Notes under the pieces: model-generated | Told to the model about the DNA's origin: nothing | The model's database searches: none | What the model saw: the letters and a program-made list of their open reading frames with translations, nothing else | Shown: in pieces, positions 18,955 to 27,484 of the stretch | Position numbering within the stretch: position 1 is the stretch's first letter | Layout of the letters: each line of letters starts with the position of its first letter | Source of the DNA: Thioalkalivibrio sp. ALJ7 | GTDB taxonomy: Bacteria; Pseudomonadota; Gammaproteobacteria; Ectothiorhodospirales; Ectothiorhodospiraceae | DNA: 64,000 bases | NCBI RefSeq assembly: GCF_000376865.1 | Contig: NZ_AQXQ01000012.1 | Location: forward strand, 850,488-914,487 | Direction of reading: 5' to 3' | Position numbers and translations under genes: made by a program

Positions 18955-20163
18955 CTAGCGACCCAACACCTTGGTCACCTTGTTCTGTCGCAGACGGTAG
19001 GCATCCGGCATACCGGAACCCAGCAGAGGCCGCAGGTACATGCGGAAGGCATCGGTAACATCGGTGCCAGAGGCATCGATAAACTCGTCCGGCATCACCT
19101 TGGTCTTGCCCGCCACGGCCTCCAATGGGACGTATTCGTAGTCCACCGAGTAAAAGCCGGTGCGCTTGATCGCCACCGAGCCGTCCCGGCCTTCCCACAT
19201 CGCGAACTGCACGGCCTTCTCGCCCACCTCACGGGCCTCGCGCTGGTCGACGTCCGAGACGCAGCCAATGAACGCCCGCTGCAGATAACCGAAGGTATCC
19301 CCGCGCACGCGTTTCACGCCGAGCTTGTCGCGGATCTCGCCACACAGCATGTCGGCCAGGGCACCGGTACCCGAGAGCTGCACATTGCCGTGCGCGTCCT
19401 TCTCGACATCCTTGGCCAGCTTGGTCGCGATGGGTTCGTCATTAGCATCGTGGATGCCTTCACTGACCGCAATCACGCAACGGCCGTAGCGGTCCATGGT
19501 CGCCTTCACATCCTGCAGGAAGCGATCCACCTCAAACACGCGCTCCGGCACGTAGATCAGGTGGGGACCATCGTCCGGGAATTTTTTGCCAAGGGCGGAG
19601 GCCGCGGTCAGGAACCCCGCATGACGCCCCATGACCACGGCCAGATAAATACCCGGCAGGGCGTAATTGTCCAGGTTGGCCCCAATGAACGACTGGGCCA
19701 CGAAACGCGCCGCCGACGGAAAGCCCGGCGTATGGTCATTCTCGACCAGGTCGTTGTCGATGGTCTTCGGAATATGCACGCAGCGCATCGGATAGTTGGC
19801 CTTGCGGGCCTCCTCGCTCACGATCCGCACCGTGTCGGAGGAATCGTTCCCTCCGATGTAGAAGAAGTAGGTGATCTCGTGGGCCTTGAGAACCTTGAAG
19901 ATCTCCTTGCAGTAGTCCAGGTCCGGCTTGTCGCGCGTGGAGCCCAGTGCCGACGACGGCGTCCGTGCAACCATCTCCAGGTTGTGGGTGGTCTCCTGGG
20001 TCAGATCCAGGAACTCCTCGTCGATGATCCCGCGGACCCCATGAAAGGCCCCGTACACCAAATCGACGTCAGTGAACTTACGAGCCTCAAGGACCGCACC
20101 CACCATGGATTGATTGATTACCGCCGTCGGGCCTCCACCCTGTGCGATCAGAACCTTGGCCAT
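18955..20163 (-). CDS. pfp: Pyrophosphate-dependent 6-phosphofructokinase
   Basis: Reversible phosphorylation of fructose 6-phosphate with PPi; 402 residues. MAKVLIAQGGGPTAVINQS opens the P-loop-like PFK fold. GGNDSSDT and the PKTIDND motif (Lys in place of Gly) mark the PPi-dependent type. RxGD-like catalytic parts and MGRHAG are present. The ATG at 20163 is chosen because AGGAGG lies six bases upstream; an ATG two codons earlier overlaps that site. In autotrophs such enzymes also act in the Calvin cycle, and the PPi link is notable beside ATP sulfurylase. Confidence 0.94.
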   Translation of the reverse strand: MAKVLIAQGGGPTAVINQSMVGAVLEARKFTDVDLVYGAFHGVRGIIDEEFLDLTQETTHNLEMVARTPSSALGSTRDKPDLDYCKEIFKVLKAHEITYFFYIGGNDSSDTVRIVSEEARKANYPMRCVHIPKTIDNDLVENDHTPGFPSAARFVAQSFIGANLDNYALPGIYLAVVMGRHAGFLTAASALGKKFPDDGPHLIYVPERVFEVDRFLQDVKATMDRYGRCVIAVSEGIHDANDEPIATKLAKDVEKDAHGNVQLSGTGALADMLCGEIRDKLGVKRVRGDTFGYLQRAFIGCVSDVDQREAREVGEKAVQFAMWEGRDGSVAIKRTGFYSVDYEYVPLEAVAGKTKVMPDEFIDASGTDVTDAFRMYLRPLLGSGMPDAYRLRQNKVTKVLGR

Positions 20164-20400
20164 CTTCATCCTCCTATTGCGACATTTGTGCGTACAAACC
20201 GTGAACCGGCCGCGCAACGACCGGGGCAGCTCGATGACGTAAAGCCCGAAGATAGCAAATTCCGCACCCTTCGCACGGAAGCATTTAATCGTATTATCAA
20301 AGGCTTATTAATTACACCGAAGCGCTCGATCTGGCGCCGCCATCCATCCAGAGAGTCGATGGCGGCGGCGCGTTCGCAGAGGGAGAGGCGGTGGAAGGAT

Positions 20401-21273
20401 TCAGTCGCGCAGGTTCTTATTGACGAAACGTGTGACTCGGATCATTGCGTCACGGGAAGCCAGGTCATCCGCGAAGGTACGGTTGTTGCCATTGCGGAAG
20501 TCGAAGCCACGCCCCACCCCGGGATATTCGATCCAATGAACCTCGCCGCCGCGGCTTTCCAGCCCATCGGCCGCCATGCGCGCGGTGCGATGACGCTGGT
20601 ACTGCTCCTCGTCACCGATCAAGACCATCATCGGGATCTCGAGCTGGTTCACCTCGCTGGCGTAGCGATACACCTGGTGCGGCTCGCCCAGGTTGGGGTC
20701 CTGCAGGTGCGGGTAATAACCGGCCTTGCAGGCGACGTCCTCGACCTGACGCTCGAACGTCACGGCCACCTTCAGGGCCTTGTAGCCGCCGCGGGTGATC
20801 GAGACCAGGCAAGCGCGCTCACCGACGATGTCGTCACGCGCCAGCAGGACATCGAGCCCGCTGTTCAGATCGCCTTCCAGCTCGTAGTCGTGGTCTAACG
20901 GATGCGAGTCGAGAAAACGACCGGTGTAGAGGTCGGGCGCCAGCACCACGAACCCGCGGGCCGCCAGGCGCTTTACGTGCAGCCGGGCCAAGTCGTCCAG
21001 CCCGCGACGACCATGCACCCACAGGATCGCCGGATAGGACTCGCCATCTGCCGGACGCGCGACCATGGCCGGGATGCCGATCCCGTCCCGTTCGTACTCG
21101 AGCTCGTCGACCGCAACGTCGTGGTTTTCCAGGTCGGAATACATCTGGCCGTCTTCCCACCAGTCGTCGTCCCACCACCAGTTGTCGGAACCGGTGGGCT
21201 CATCCGCGGGCAGCGGGGCGGCGATGAGGGTCGTGGCAGCAATCAGGCAGAACGAGCGAAGGACGGAGAACAT
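20401..21273 (-). CDS. Secreted dienelactone hydrolase-like protein with degenerate active site
   Basis: A 290-residue alpha/beta-hydrolase with a signal peptide (MFSVLRSFCLIAATTLIAAPL). A tryptophan/aspartate-rich linker (DNWWWDDDWWED) is followed by the DLH fold (AILWVHGRRGLDD, GFVVLAPDLYTGR, MMVLIGDEEQYQRHRTARM). The nucleophile elbow normally reads GxCxGG or GxSxGG; here it is SITRGG, with threonine at the nucleophile position. The catalytic histidine of the usual GxGHGF motif is arginine (GVGRGF). The aspartate (GDEEQ) remains. Either it is non-enzymatic or it uses different chemistry. It stands alone between pfp and trmL. Confidence 0.8.
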   Translation of the reverse strand: MFSVLRSFCLIAATTLIAAPLPADEPTGSDNWWWDDDWWEDGQMYSDLENHDVAVDELEYERDGIGIPAMVARPADGESYPAILWVHGRRGLDDLARLHVKRLAARGFVVLAPDLYTGRFLDSHPLDHDYELEGDLNSGLDVLLARDDIVGERACLVSITRGGYKALKVAVTFERQVEDVACKAGYYPHLQDPNLGEPHQVYRYASEVNQLEIPMMVLIGDEEQYQRHRTARMAADGLESRGGEVHWIEYPGVGRGFDFRNGNNRTFADDLASRDAMIRVTRFVNKNLRD

Positions 21274-21378
21274 GGAATGAACCTCGTGCGGGGTATCGGG
21301 CCGTTCCAATGAGAGACGGCGAGAGACAGGGCTTTCTTCCGAGGATAGAACAATCCTGCAAGGCGTGCCCGGGACGGG

Positions 21379-21843
21379 TCAGGCCCCGCCCGGAAACCCT
21401 TGCTGGCGCCAGGCCTCGTAGACCACGACGGCCACCGCGTTGGAAAGGTTCAGGCTCCGGCTGCCCTCGCGCATGGGCAGGCGCAGGCACTGTTCCTGCG
21501 GGAGCCCAGCCAGCACGGCGTCCGGCAAGCCGCGGGTCTCCGGCCCGAACAACAGGGCATCGCCATCGCGGAAGGACGGGGCATCAAAGCGCACCTGCCC
21601 ACGCGTGGTGATTGCGAAGACCCGCCGGGGCCGTACCGATTCCCGCCACTGTTCGAGGCTGTCATACTCTTGCACCCGGGCCAGCTCGTGATAGTCGAGC
21701 CCGGCGCGGCGCGCCCGCGCGCTGTCCAGCTCGAAACCGAGCGGATGGATCAGATGCAGCGCCGCCCCGGTGTTGGCCGCCAGACGAATAATATTACCCG
21801 TGTTCGGCGGGATTTCCGGTTCATAAAGGACGATGTGAAGCAT
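21379..21843 (-). CDS. trmL: tRNA (cytidine/uridine-34 2'-O) methyltransferase
   Basis: SPOUT-class methyltransferase that methylates the wobble ribose of tRNA-Leu; 154 residues. The family N-terminus LHIVLYEPEIPPNTGNIIRL fixes the start at 21843. The knotted SAM-binding parts LLFGPETRGLP and LRLPMREGSRSLNLSNAVAVVVYEAWRQ are intact. Its ATG overlaps the ATG of the divergent pyrD-like gene within the tetramer CATG, so the two genes have no intergenic space. Confidence 0.95.
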   Translation of the reverse strand: MLHIVLYEPEIPPNTGNIIRLAANTGAALHLIHPLGFELDSARARRAGLDYHELARVQEYDSLEQWRESVRPRRVFAITTRGQVRFDAPSFRDGDALLFGPETRGLPDAVLAGLPQEQCLRLPMREGSRSLNLSNAVAVVVYEAWRQQGFPGGA

Positions 21844-22834
21844 GAGTGATTCGCGCACCGATCCGCGGCTGGCCCTGGAGTTCTGCGGTCTGCATTTGAA
21901 CACGCCGCTGGTGCTGCTGTCCGGCTGCGTCGGCTTCGGCGAGGAGTACACACGGGTGGCCGGTTTCTCCAACCGTGACGCCGGCGCCATCTGCCTGAAG
22001 GGCACGACCGGTCAGGCCCGGCTGGGGAACGCACCGCACCGGGTCTACGAAACCCCGGACGGCATGCTCAACGCGATCGGCCTGCAGAACCCGGGCGTTG
22101 ATCACGTGGTGGACCAGACCCTGCCGCAGCTGGATTTCGAAGAGACCCGGTTCTTCGCCAATGTGTCCGGTTCCACCATTGAGGAATACATCGAGGTGAC
22201 CCGGCGCTTCGACGACTCGCCGATTGATGCTATCGAGATCAACATCTCCTGCCCCAATGTGAAGGAAGGCGGAGTCGCCTTCGGCAACGACCCCGACATG
22301 TCCGCACGGGTGGTCGAGGCCTGCCGCGCGGTGACGTCCAAGCCCATCATCACCAAGCTGTCCCCGAACCAGACCGACATCGCGGAGAATGCGCGGCGCT
22401 GTATCGAAGCAGGCACCGATGCCTTCGCGGTAATCAACACGCTGATGGGGATGGCGGTGGATGTGGAGAACCGCCGCGCCGTGATCGGCAACAACCAGGG
22501 TGGACTATCGGGTCCCGCGATCAAGCCGATCGCGCTTTTGAAGGTGCAGCAGGTCTACCAGGTCGCCGCCCCGCACAACGTGCCGATCATCGGGCAGGGC
22601 GGCGTCATGAACGCGACCGATGCCCTGGAATTCCTGATCGCCGGCGCCAGCACCGTGGGTGTAGGGACGGGACTTTTCTACGACGCGTTATGTCTGCCCA
22701 AGATCCTGCACGGCATCAGCGATTACATGGACCGCCACGGCTACACCCACGTACGCGACCTGACCGGCACCCTCGAACTGAACGGTGCCATCTCCGCCTG
22801 CGCCCCACCCGCGCCGCAGGACCCCACCACCTGA
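21842..22834 (+). CDS. pyrD: Dihydroorotate dehydrogenase, class 1B type
   Basis: Fourth step of pyrimidine synthesis; 330-residue FMN protein. Typical parts are GLQNPGVD, the active-site loop NISCPNVKEGG with catalytic Cys (class 1B; class 2 enzymes use Ser), ITKLSPNQTDI, NNQGGLSGPAIKP, IGQGGV and GVGTGLFYD. Most gammaproteobacteria use the quinone-linked class 2 enzyme. Class 1B needs a PyrK electron-transfer partner, not seen nearby. It could instead be a related dehydropyrimidine-type enzyme, but the motif order fits PyrD. The start overlaps trmL's start codon. Confidence 0.85.
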   Translation: MSDSRTDPRLALEFCGLHLNTPLVLLSGCVGFGEEYTRVAGFSNRDAGAICLKGTTGQARLGNAPHRVYETPDGMLNAIGLQNPGVDHVVDQTLPQLDFEETRFFANVSGSTIEEYIEVTRRFDDSPIDAIEINISCPNVKEGGVAFGNDPDMSARVVEACRAVTSKPIITKLSPNQTDIAENARRCIEAGTDAFAVINTLMGMAVDVENRRAVIGNNQGGLSGPAIKPIALLKVQQVYQVAAPHNVPIIGQGGVMNATDALEFLIAGASTVGVGTGLFYDALCLPKILHGISDYMDRHGYTHVRDLTGTLELNGAISACAPPAPQDPTT

Positions 22835-22841
22835 AGGCCTT

Positions 22842-23132
22842 TTTCACCACGAAGCACACGAAGGCACGAAGAAGGGCAAGGGCGGGTTAACCACAGAGAT
22901 CACGGAGGACACGGAGAAAACCGAGAATGGCCTCAAAGTGCGCAAACTGCCGATGAGCTGTAGCGAATCACTTTGACGTCACGTACCGGCACAACGTCGA
23001 TGTGTTCCTCTTCGCGGAACACATCCTGGCTCTAGAAGATGGTTTGTTTTTCTCTGTGTCCTCTGTGCGCTCTGTGGTGCAAACGTTTTTGACCTGGCCC
23101 TTCTTCGTGCCTTCGTGTGCTTCGTGGTGAAA
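22842..23132. repeat. Nested long inverted-repeat element (CACGAAG-type)
   Basis: Outer arms 22842-22877 and 23097-23132 are perfect 36-bp inverted repeats, each built of tandem CACGAAG-like heptamers. Inner arms at 22890-22920 and about 23048-23078 (ACAGAG/GACAC-type units) pair with about 27 of 31 matches. The roughly 125-bp core holds TGTGTTCC...GGAACACA and no gene. It fills the whole gap between convergent pyrD and ntrC, so it could act as a large bidirectional terminator or be a non-autonomous mobile repeat. Confidence 0.85.
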
Positions 23133-23137
23133 TCAAC

Positions 23138-24574
23138 CTAGTGGTCATCAAGGCCGAGTTCGTGGATCTTGCGGGTCAGGGTGTTGCGCCCCCAGCCGAG
23201 CAGGGCCGCCGCCTGCTGGCGATGACCGCCGGTGGCGTTCAGGGCCTCGCGGATCACGGTACGCTCAAGTTGTGGCAGGACCGAGCCGAGCAGGTCGTGG
23301 TCGCCGCGCTGCCAGTGCTGGCGCGCGACCTGGGCCAGCTCCGCCGTCCAGTCCCTCGGCCCGGCGGCAACGCTGGCCGGGGCACTGCCCGAGTCAGCGC
23401 GGGTCTCGGTTTCGTGATGCAGCTCGGCGGGCAGATCGTCCAGGTGGACCTCACGACCGGACGCCATAACCGTTAACCAACGGCAGGTGTTCTCCAACTG
23501 ACGGACATTGCCTGGCCAGGGCAGACGCTGCAGTTCCGCGACGACCTCGGGCCGCATGGTCTTGGACTCCACCCCCAGCTCCTGCGCGACCTCGGCCATA
23601 AAGTGCTGCACCAATAGCGGGATATCCTCCGGGCGCTCACGCAGCGAGGGCACATGGATTCGGATTACGTTCAGGCGGTGGAACAAGTCCTCGCGGAATA
23701 GCCCGGCACGTACCCGTTCCTCGAGGTCCTGATGGGTCGCGGCGATAATGCGAACATCCACCCGGAGTGGCGTGTGCCCACCGACTCGATAAAAGGTCCC
23801 GTCGGACAGGACGCGCAGGAGCCGAGTCTGGAGGTCGAAGGGCATGTCGCCGATCTCGTCGAGAAACAGCGTGCCGCCATCGGCCTGTTCGAAGCGTCCC
23901 TTGCGGCTCTGGTTGGCCCCAGTGAACGCCCCGCGTTCGTGCCCAAAGAGTTCACTCTCCAAAAGATCCTTGGGGATGGCCGCCGTGTTCAGGGCAATCA
24001 ACGGCTGATCGGCACGCGGGCTGTGCTGGTGCAGGGCCCGCGCGACGAGCTCCTTGCCAGTACCGGATTCGCCGTTGATCAACACGGTAATGTTGCTGCG
24101 TGATAGCCGACCGATGGCGCGGAACATCTCCTGCATCGCCGGCGCTTCACCGATGATCGGGGTTTCCTCGATCTCGGGTCCGCTGGCGCCATTCTCCTGC
24201 CCGGCGCGCCGCGCCTCCAGTGCGCGCTGCACCAGGGCCACGGCCTCGTCCACATCGAACGGCTTGGGGAGGTATTCGAAGGCCCCGGTCTGATAGGCCC
24301 CAACCGCACTTTCCAGATCGGAGAAGGCGGTCATGATGATGACCGGCGGCGGATCCGGACGGGTCTGCATGCGTGCGAGGAAATCCAGACCGTTCAGCCC
24401 CGGCATGCGGATATCCGCCACAATGGTATCCGGCATCGGGTCGTGGTCCAGAGCCGCCCAGGCGGCATCCGCAGTCTCGAAACCACGGACCGCGATGTCC
24501 TGACGCTGCAGGGCGCGCTCCAGCACCCAGCGAATCGAGTCGTCGTCGTCGATGATCCAGACAGTCGGATCCAT
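23138..24574 (-). CDS. ntrC: Nitrogen regulator NtrC (sigma-54 activator)
   Basis: A 478-residue response regulator. The receiver has the acidic pocket IIDDDDS and phosphoacceptor D54 (VADIRMPG). The AAA+ domain has GESGTGKE, the sigma-54 contact loop GAFTGA and FLDEIGDMP. The C-terminal Fis-type HTH is [28 protein letters not shown]. Start at 24574: [13 protein letters not shown]; its ATG overlaps the ntrB stop (TGATG). It controls nitrogen-assimilation promoters when phosphorylated by NtrB. Confidence 0.96.
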   Translation of the reverse strand: MDPTVWIIDDDDSIRWVLERALQRQDIAVRGFETADAAWAALDHDPMPDTIVADIRMPGLNGLDFLARMQTRPDPPPVIIMTAFSDLESAVGAYQTGAFEYLPKPFDVDEAVALVQRALEARRAGQENGASGPEIEETPIIGEAPAMQEMFRAIGRLSRSNITVLINGESGTGKELVARALHQHSPRADQPLIALNTAAIPKDLLESELFGHERGAFTGANQSRKGRFEQADGGTLFLDEIGDMPFDLQTRLLRVLSDGTFYRVGGHTPLRVDVRIIAATHQDLEERVRAGLFREDLFHRLNVIRIHVPSLRERPEDIPLLVQHFMAEVAQELGVESKTMRPEVVAELQRLPWPGNVRQLENTCRWLTVMASGREVHLDDLPAELHHETETRADSGSAPASVAAGPRDWTAELAQVARQHWQRGDHDLLGSVLPQLERTVIREALNATGGHRQQAAALLGWGRNTLTRKIHELGLDDH

Positions 24575-25674
24575 CAGCCTGTGCCCTCCTGGGCCTTCGG
24601 GGAGTCGATCGGAAGAAGAATGTCGAACGAGGTCGCACCGGGCCGCGAGCGGCACTCGATCAGTCCGTCATGCAGCTGGATCAGACTCTGGGCGATCGGC
24701 AATCCCAGTCCGGTACCGGCCGCGCGCCCGGTGACCATCGGAAAGAAGATGCGCTCGCGGATGTCCTCGGGGATGCCCGGGCCGTTGTCGCAGACACTGA
24801 GCTTGGCCACCAGGCGGTGACGTTTCCCGGAGATCGTGTATTGACGCAGGATGCTCGACCGCAGGGTGATTTCTCCCCCGTCCTCCAATGCATGCACTGC
24901 GTTCTGCACCAGATTCAGGATCGCCTGCACCAGCATGTCGCGGTCCGCCTGCACATCCGGAATGCTGGGGTCATAGTGGCCGCGGATCTTCAATCCCAGC
25001 GGCAGCTGCACGCTAACCAGGCCCCGCACGTGCTCCAACACCTCGTGCAGATTGACCGCCTCGCGTCGGGGAAGATTGTTCGGCCCCAGCATGCGATCGA
25101 CCAGACTGCGCAAGCGGTCGGCCTCGCGGATGATGATCTGGGTGTATTCCTTGAGGCCCGAGTCATCCAGCTCGCTTGCGAGTAACTGCGCCGCGCCGCG
25201 CAACCCACCCAGCGGGTTCTTGATCTCGTGGGCCAGACCGCGGGTCACCGCGCGCGTAATGGCTTGCTGCTTCTGCAACTGTTCCTCGCGGCTGATGCGC
25301 TCGTGCCGGTCGATCGCATTGAGCTCGAACAAGAGCTGACCCGGCCGTTCACTGATGCCGCCGTGCAACGGCGTAATGATCACATCGGCTAGAAAACGAT
25401 CGGCGCGCAGGGGCTCCATCTGACGGGCGCGCAAGGTGATGGGCTGATCCAGAGTCAATGCCGAGCGCAGGCGCGAGGACAAGTTTCGGTCCAGCTTGAG
25501 CCACTGCCCCAGCGGGTGCCCGATGATGCGCTCGCGGCTGAGCCCGAGCAGAACCTCCGCAGCACTGTTCATGCTGAGTAGGCAAAGGTCCGCATCCGTG
25601 ACCAGGACGGCCGTGGAGAGATCGTCCCACCACGGAGGCGTGGTCGGGTCGAGATTAGCGGAGGACGTGTTCAT
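24574..25674 (-). CDS. ntrB: Nitrogen sensor kinase NtrB
   Basis: A 366-residue soluble histidine kinase/phosphatase. An N-terminal PAS domain (about residues 15-125; VLVTDADLCLLSMNSAAEVLLG) precedes the phospho-acceptor box HEIKNPLGGLRGAAQLL (His near residue 149). The ATPase motifs follow: NLVQNAVHALEDG, DNGPGIP, GTGLGLPIAQSLI. It is coupled to ntrC by a one-base overlap. Upstream lies a hairpin whose arms look like NtrC-binding sites, suggesting autoregulation. SD GAGG lies 7 bp before ATG. Confidence 0.95.
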   Translation of the reverse strand: MNTSSANLDPTTPPWWDDLSTAVLVTDADLCLLSMNSAAEVLLGLSRERIIGHPLGQWLKLDRNLSSRLRSALTLDQPITLRARQMEPLRADRFLADVIITPLHGGISERPGQLLFELNAIDRHERISREEQLQKQQAITRAVTRGLAHEIKNPLGGLRGAAQLLASELDDSGLKEYTQIIIREADRLRSLVDRMLGPNNLPRREAVNLHEVLEHVRGLVSVQLPLGLKIRGHYDPSIPDVQADRDMLVQAILNLVQNAVHALEDGGEITLRSSILRQYTISGKRHRLVAKLSVCDNGPGIPEDIRERIFFPMVTGRAAGTGLGLPIAQSLIQLHDGLIECRSRPGATSFDILLPIDSPKAQEGTG

Positions 25675-25685
25675 TAAAGGGCCTC

Positions 25686-25703
25686 AAGCAGGAATCGCGC
25701 CAA
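25686..25703 (-). promoter_or_regulatory. Possible sigma-54 (-24/-12) promoter of ntrBC
   Basis: Read leftward, TTGGCGCG-N4-CTGCTT has GG and GC elements at the correct spacing. The predicted start would fall only a few bases before the ntrB ATG and would exclude its SD sequence. That weakens the call. Confidence 0.3.
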
Positions 25704-25785
25704 GGACGAATCGTCTGGCGAAGCGCCGAAGCAGGGGACCGCACTAAAGAAACCGGCCCACTACCGACCGCCTCAAAACGAAAAC

Positions 25786-25822
25786 GCCCCATATTGGTGC
25801 AATAATAGCACCAATATGGGGC
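25786..25822 (-). terminator. Hairpin terminator upstream of ntrB, overlapping two NtrC-box-like sequences
   Basis: A perfect 15-bp stem (GCCCCATATTGGTGC / GCACCAATATGGGGC) with a 7-nt loop is followed leftward by GTTTTCGTTTT, a good terminator for the DUF4124 gene. Each arm is also close to the NtrC site pattern GCACYA-N3-TGGTGC: GCACCA-ATA-TGGGGC and its mirror. It may serve as both terminator and NtrC-binding enhancer. Confidence 0.8.
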
Positions 25823-25856
25823 TTATGTCGCACCACTTAGGTGCATGCGTGCCGGG

Positions 25857-26513
25857 TCAGTTTGGACCAGGTGCCACCGGCTGAGGGGCACGAGGCGCCT
25901 GCGGAGCCTGGGGAGCTTGCGGGGCGCCACCCGAGGGGAACTGCTGGGGACGTTGCTGCTGTTGCTGGCTGCGGGGAATGGCCATTCGCAGCACGTTGAA
26001 CTCAATCGTGTCGCTGACACCCAATTCATTACCGGATTCGTCCACGATCCGAGCCTGCAGGGAGTAGGCACCGCGGCTCAGACCCTCGAAGGTCGCACTG
26101 GCCGACGGCCCCTCACCGGCCGCCTCACCGTCGAGCAGCCACACGACACGGTGGCCGGCGTCAGTATCCAGCCCAGGTTCCAGGTCCAGTTCGGCGGTCA
26201 CGTTGCCATCGTTAGCCCGCACACCCTGGCCGTCTTCCGGGCGCGTGATTACGACCCGCTGATAATCACCCTCCGCCTCGGGCTGACCTCGCGGCCGAAC
26301 CGGGCGCTCAAGGATCTCGCGCGCGCCCTCCAGCGGAACCGCGCGCATGGGCTCGCGGACGTCAACGGACTCGCTTGCACTCCCCTCGGGCGGCCGGTCG
26401 CCGAAGTGCACGTTGCCCTGGTCGTCGGTCCAGCGATAGACATCGGCACTCAGGAGCGCCGGGAGCAGCAGGGCGGCCACCGGCAAGGCCAGCAGGGTAA
26501 AGATGCGGAACAT
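25857..26513 (-). CDS. DUF4124-domain secreted protein
   Basis: A 218-residue protein with a signal peptide (MFRIFTLLALPVAALLLPAL, cleavage near LSA-DV), then the DUF4124 motif VYRWTDDQGNVHFGDRPP at about residues 24-41. A central Ig-like part (AELDLEPGLD, HRVVWLLDGE, GAYSLQARIVDESGNE) follows, and a low-complexity tail of Q, P and repeated APQ units. A DUF4124 gene between glnA and ntrB is a common arrangement in gammaproteobacteria; glnA is absent here. Function unknown. GGAGG precedes the ATG at 26513. Confidence 0.85.
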   Translation of the reverse strand: MFRIFTLLALPVAALLLPALLSADVYRWTDDQGNVHFGDRPPEGSASESVDVREPMRAVPLEGAREILERPVRPRGQPEAEGDYQRVVITRPEDGQGVRANDGNVTAELDLEPGLDTDAGHRVVWLLDGEAAGEGPSASATFEGLSRGAYSLQARIVDESGNELGVSDTIEFNVLRMAIPRSQQQQQRPQQFPSGGAPQAPQAPQAPRAPQPVAPGPN

Positions 26514-26623
26514 GGACTTTCCTCCGTGTAGCGACGGCTCCGTGGACCCGTCTCCAGGGTATGGCCGGCGACCGGAACCCCGATCTGATCCATATCCAGC
26601 CGCCGCGGGCGACCTGCCCCGAG

Positions 26624-27484
26624 TCAGGCGGCTGCGCGAATCCATACGCCTTGCAGACGAGCGGCCTCGGCCTGCAAGTTCGCGAGTCGATCCCGCTCCC
26701 TTTCACCACCAGAACCGCCCTCGAGTACAGCAAGCCAGTCATCCAGGGCCGCCAGGCGCAGCATCGTGGGGGCCGCCCCGCGCTCAATAGCCGTCAGAGG
26801 GCGTCGCCCGTTGTACCCATCTAGCAGCGCGCGATAACGCGTGGCGTCCGGCCGACCTTCGGCATCGACGGCCACCGCCAGGGCGATGCGCGCCAGCTGC
26901 CAGAACGCCGGCACCGGTGCCGGGGGAACCACCAGATCTGCGAGTCCGGCTCCTTCTGGGTAGACCCGAACGGACTGCCAATAGCTCCCGGCCAAGGGCA
27001 GATCCTCGAACCGATAAAGTCCCTGATGGTGCAACTCGGCATCCAGGATCGCGCGCGTGCCATCGTCGAGCGTAGCCACGAGGGCATCCGCCCGCTCGCG
27101 CATCTGCTGCTGCAACACGCCGCGGCGGTATCCCTCGCCAGCTGGCAGGACGGCAGCGGTGTGACGGCCTTGCCAATCGGCCGCCCGCTCGCCCAGCGCC
27201 TCGATACTCCCGGGGCCTTCGTCTGCGGCCGCGTCTTGCAGGAACCGGCCTCGCTCAAGCACCAGGACGAACTGCTGCTGGGCCTCGTCGATCCCTCGAC
27301 CCACGACGCGTCCGCAGCCAACCGGCACCTCGGCGAGCGCCTTTTCGAGCGCTGGCGCCGCAGCGTCCGACAGACGCAGACACTGCACCGGCCGGCCCTC
27401 GAGTTCAGCGCCCTCGGGGCCGACACTTAGTGTCAGATGGGCGAGCGCGCTGCACGCCTGGATCTCGAAATCATTCATTACCAT
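26624..27484 (-). CDS. Hypothetical protein (286 aa)
   Basis: A soluble, alanine- and leucine-rich protein without signal peptide or membrane spans. Recognisable only by composition: LSDAAAPALEKALAEVP, GYRRGVLQQQMRERADALVATL, VPAFWQLARIALAVAVD and a C-terminal coiled-coil-like stretch (GERERDRLANLQAEAARLQ). It overlaps the DUF2782 gene by 7 bp with GGTGA upstream, so it is translated from the same message. I do not recognise a family. Confidence 0.6.
   Translation of the reverse strand: MVMNDFEIQACSALAHLTLSVGPEGAELEGRPVQCLRLSDAAAPALEKALAEVPVGCGRVVGRGIDEAQQQFVLVLERGRFLQDAAADEGPGSIEALGERAADWQGRHTAAVLPAGEGYRRGVLQQQMRERADALVATLDDGTRAILDAELHHQGLYRFEDLPLAGSYWQSVRVYPEGAGLADLVVPPAPVPAFWQLARIALAVAVDAEGRPDATRYRALLDGYNGRRPLTAIERGAAPTMLRLAALDDWLAVLEGGSGGERERDRLANLQAEAARLQGVWIRAAA

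Noticed and set aside
22842..23132. CRISPR array from repeated CACGAAG units
   Set aside because: The units are 7 bp, contiguous and arranged as inverted arms, with no spacers or cas genes.
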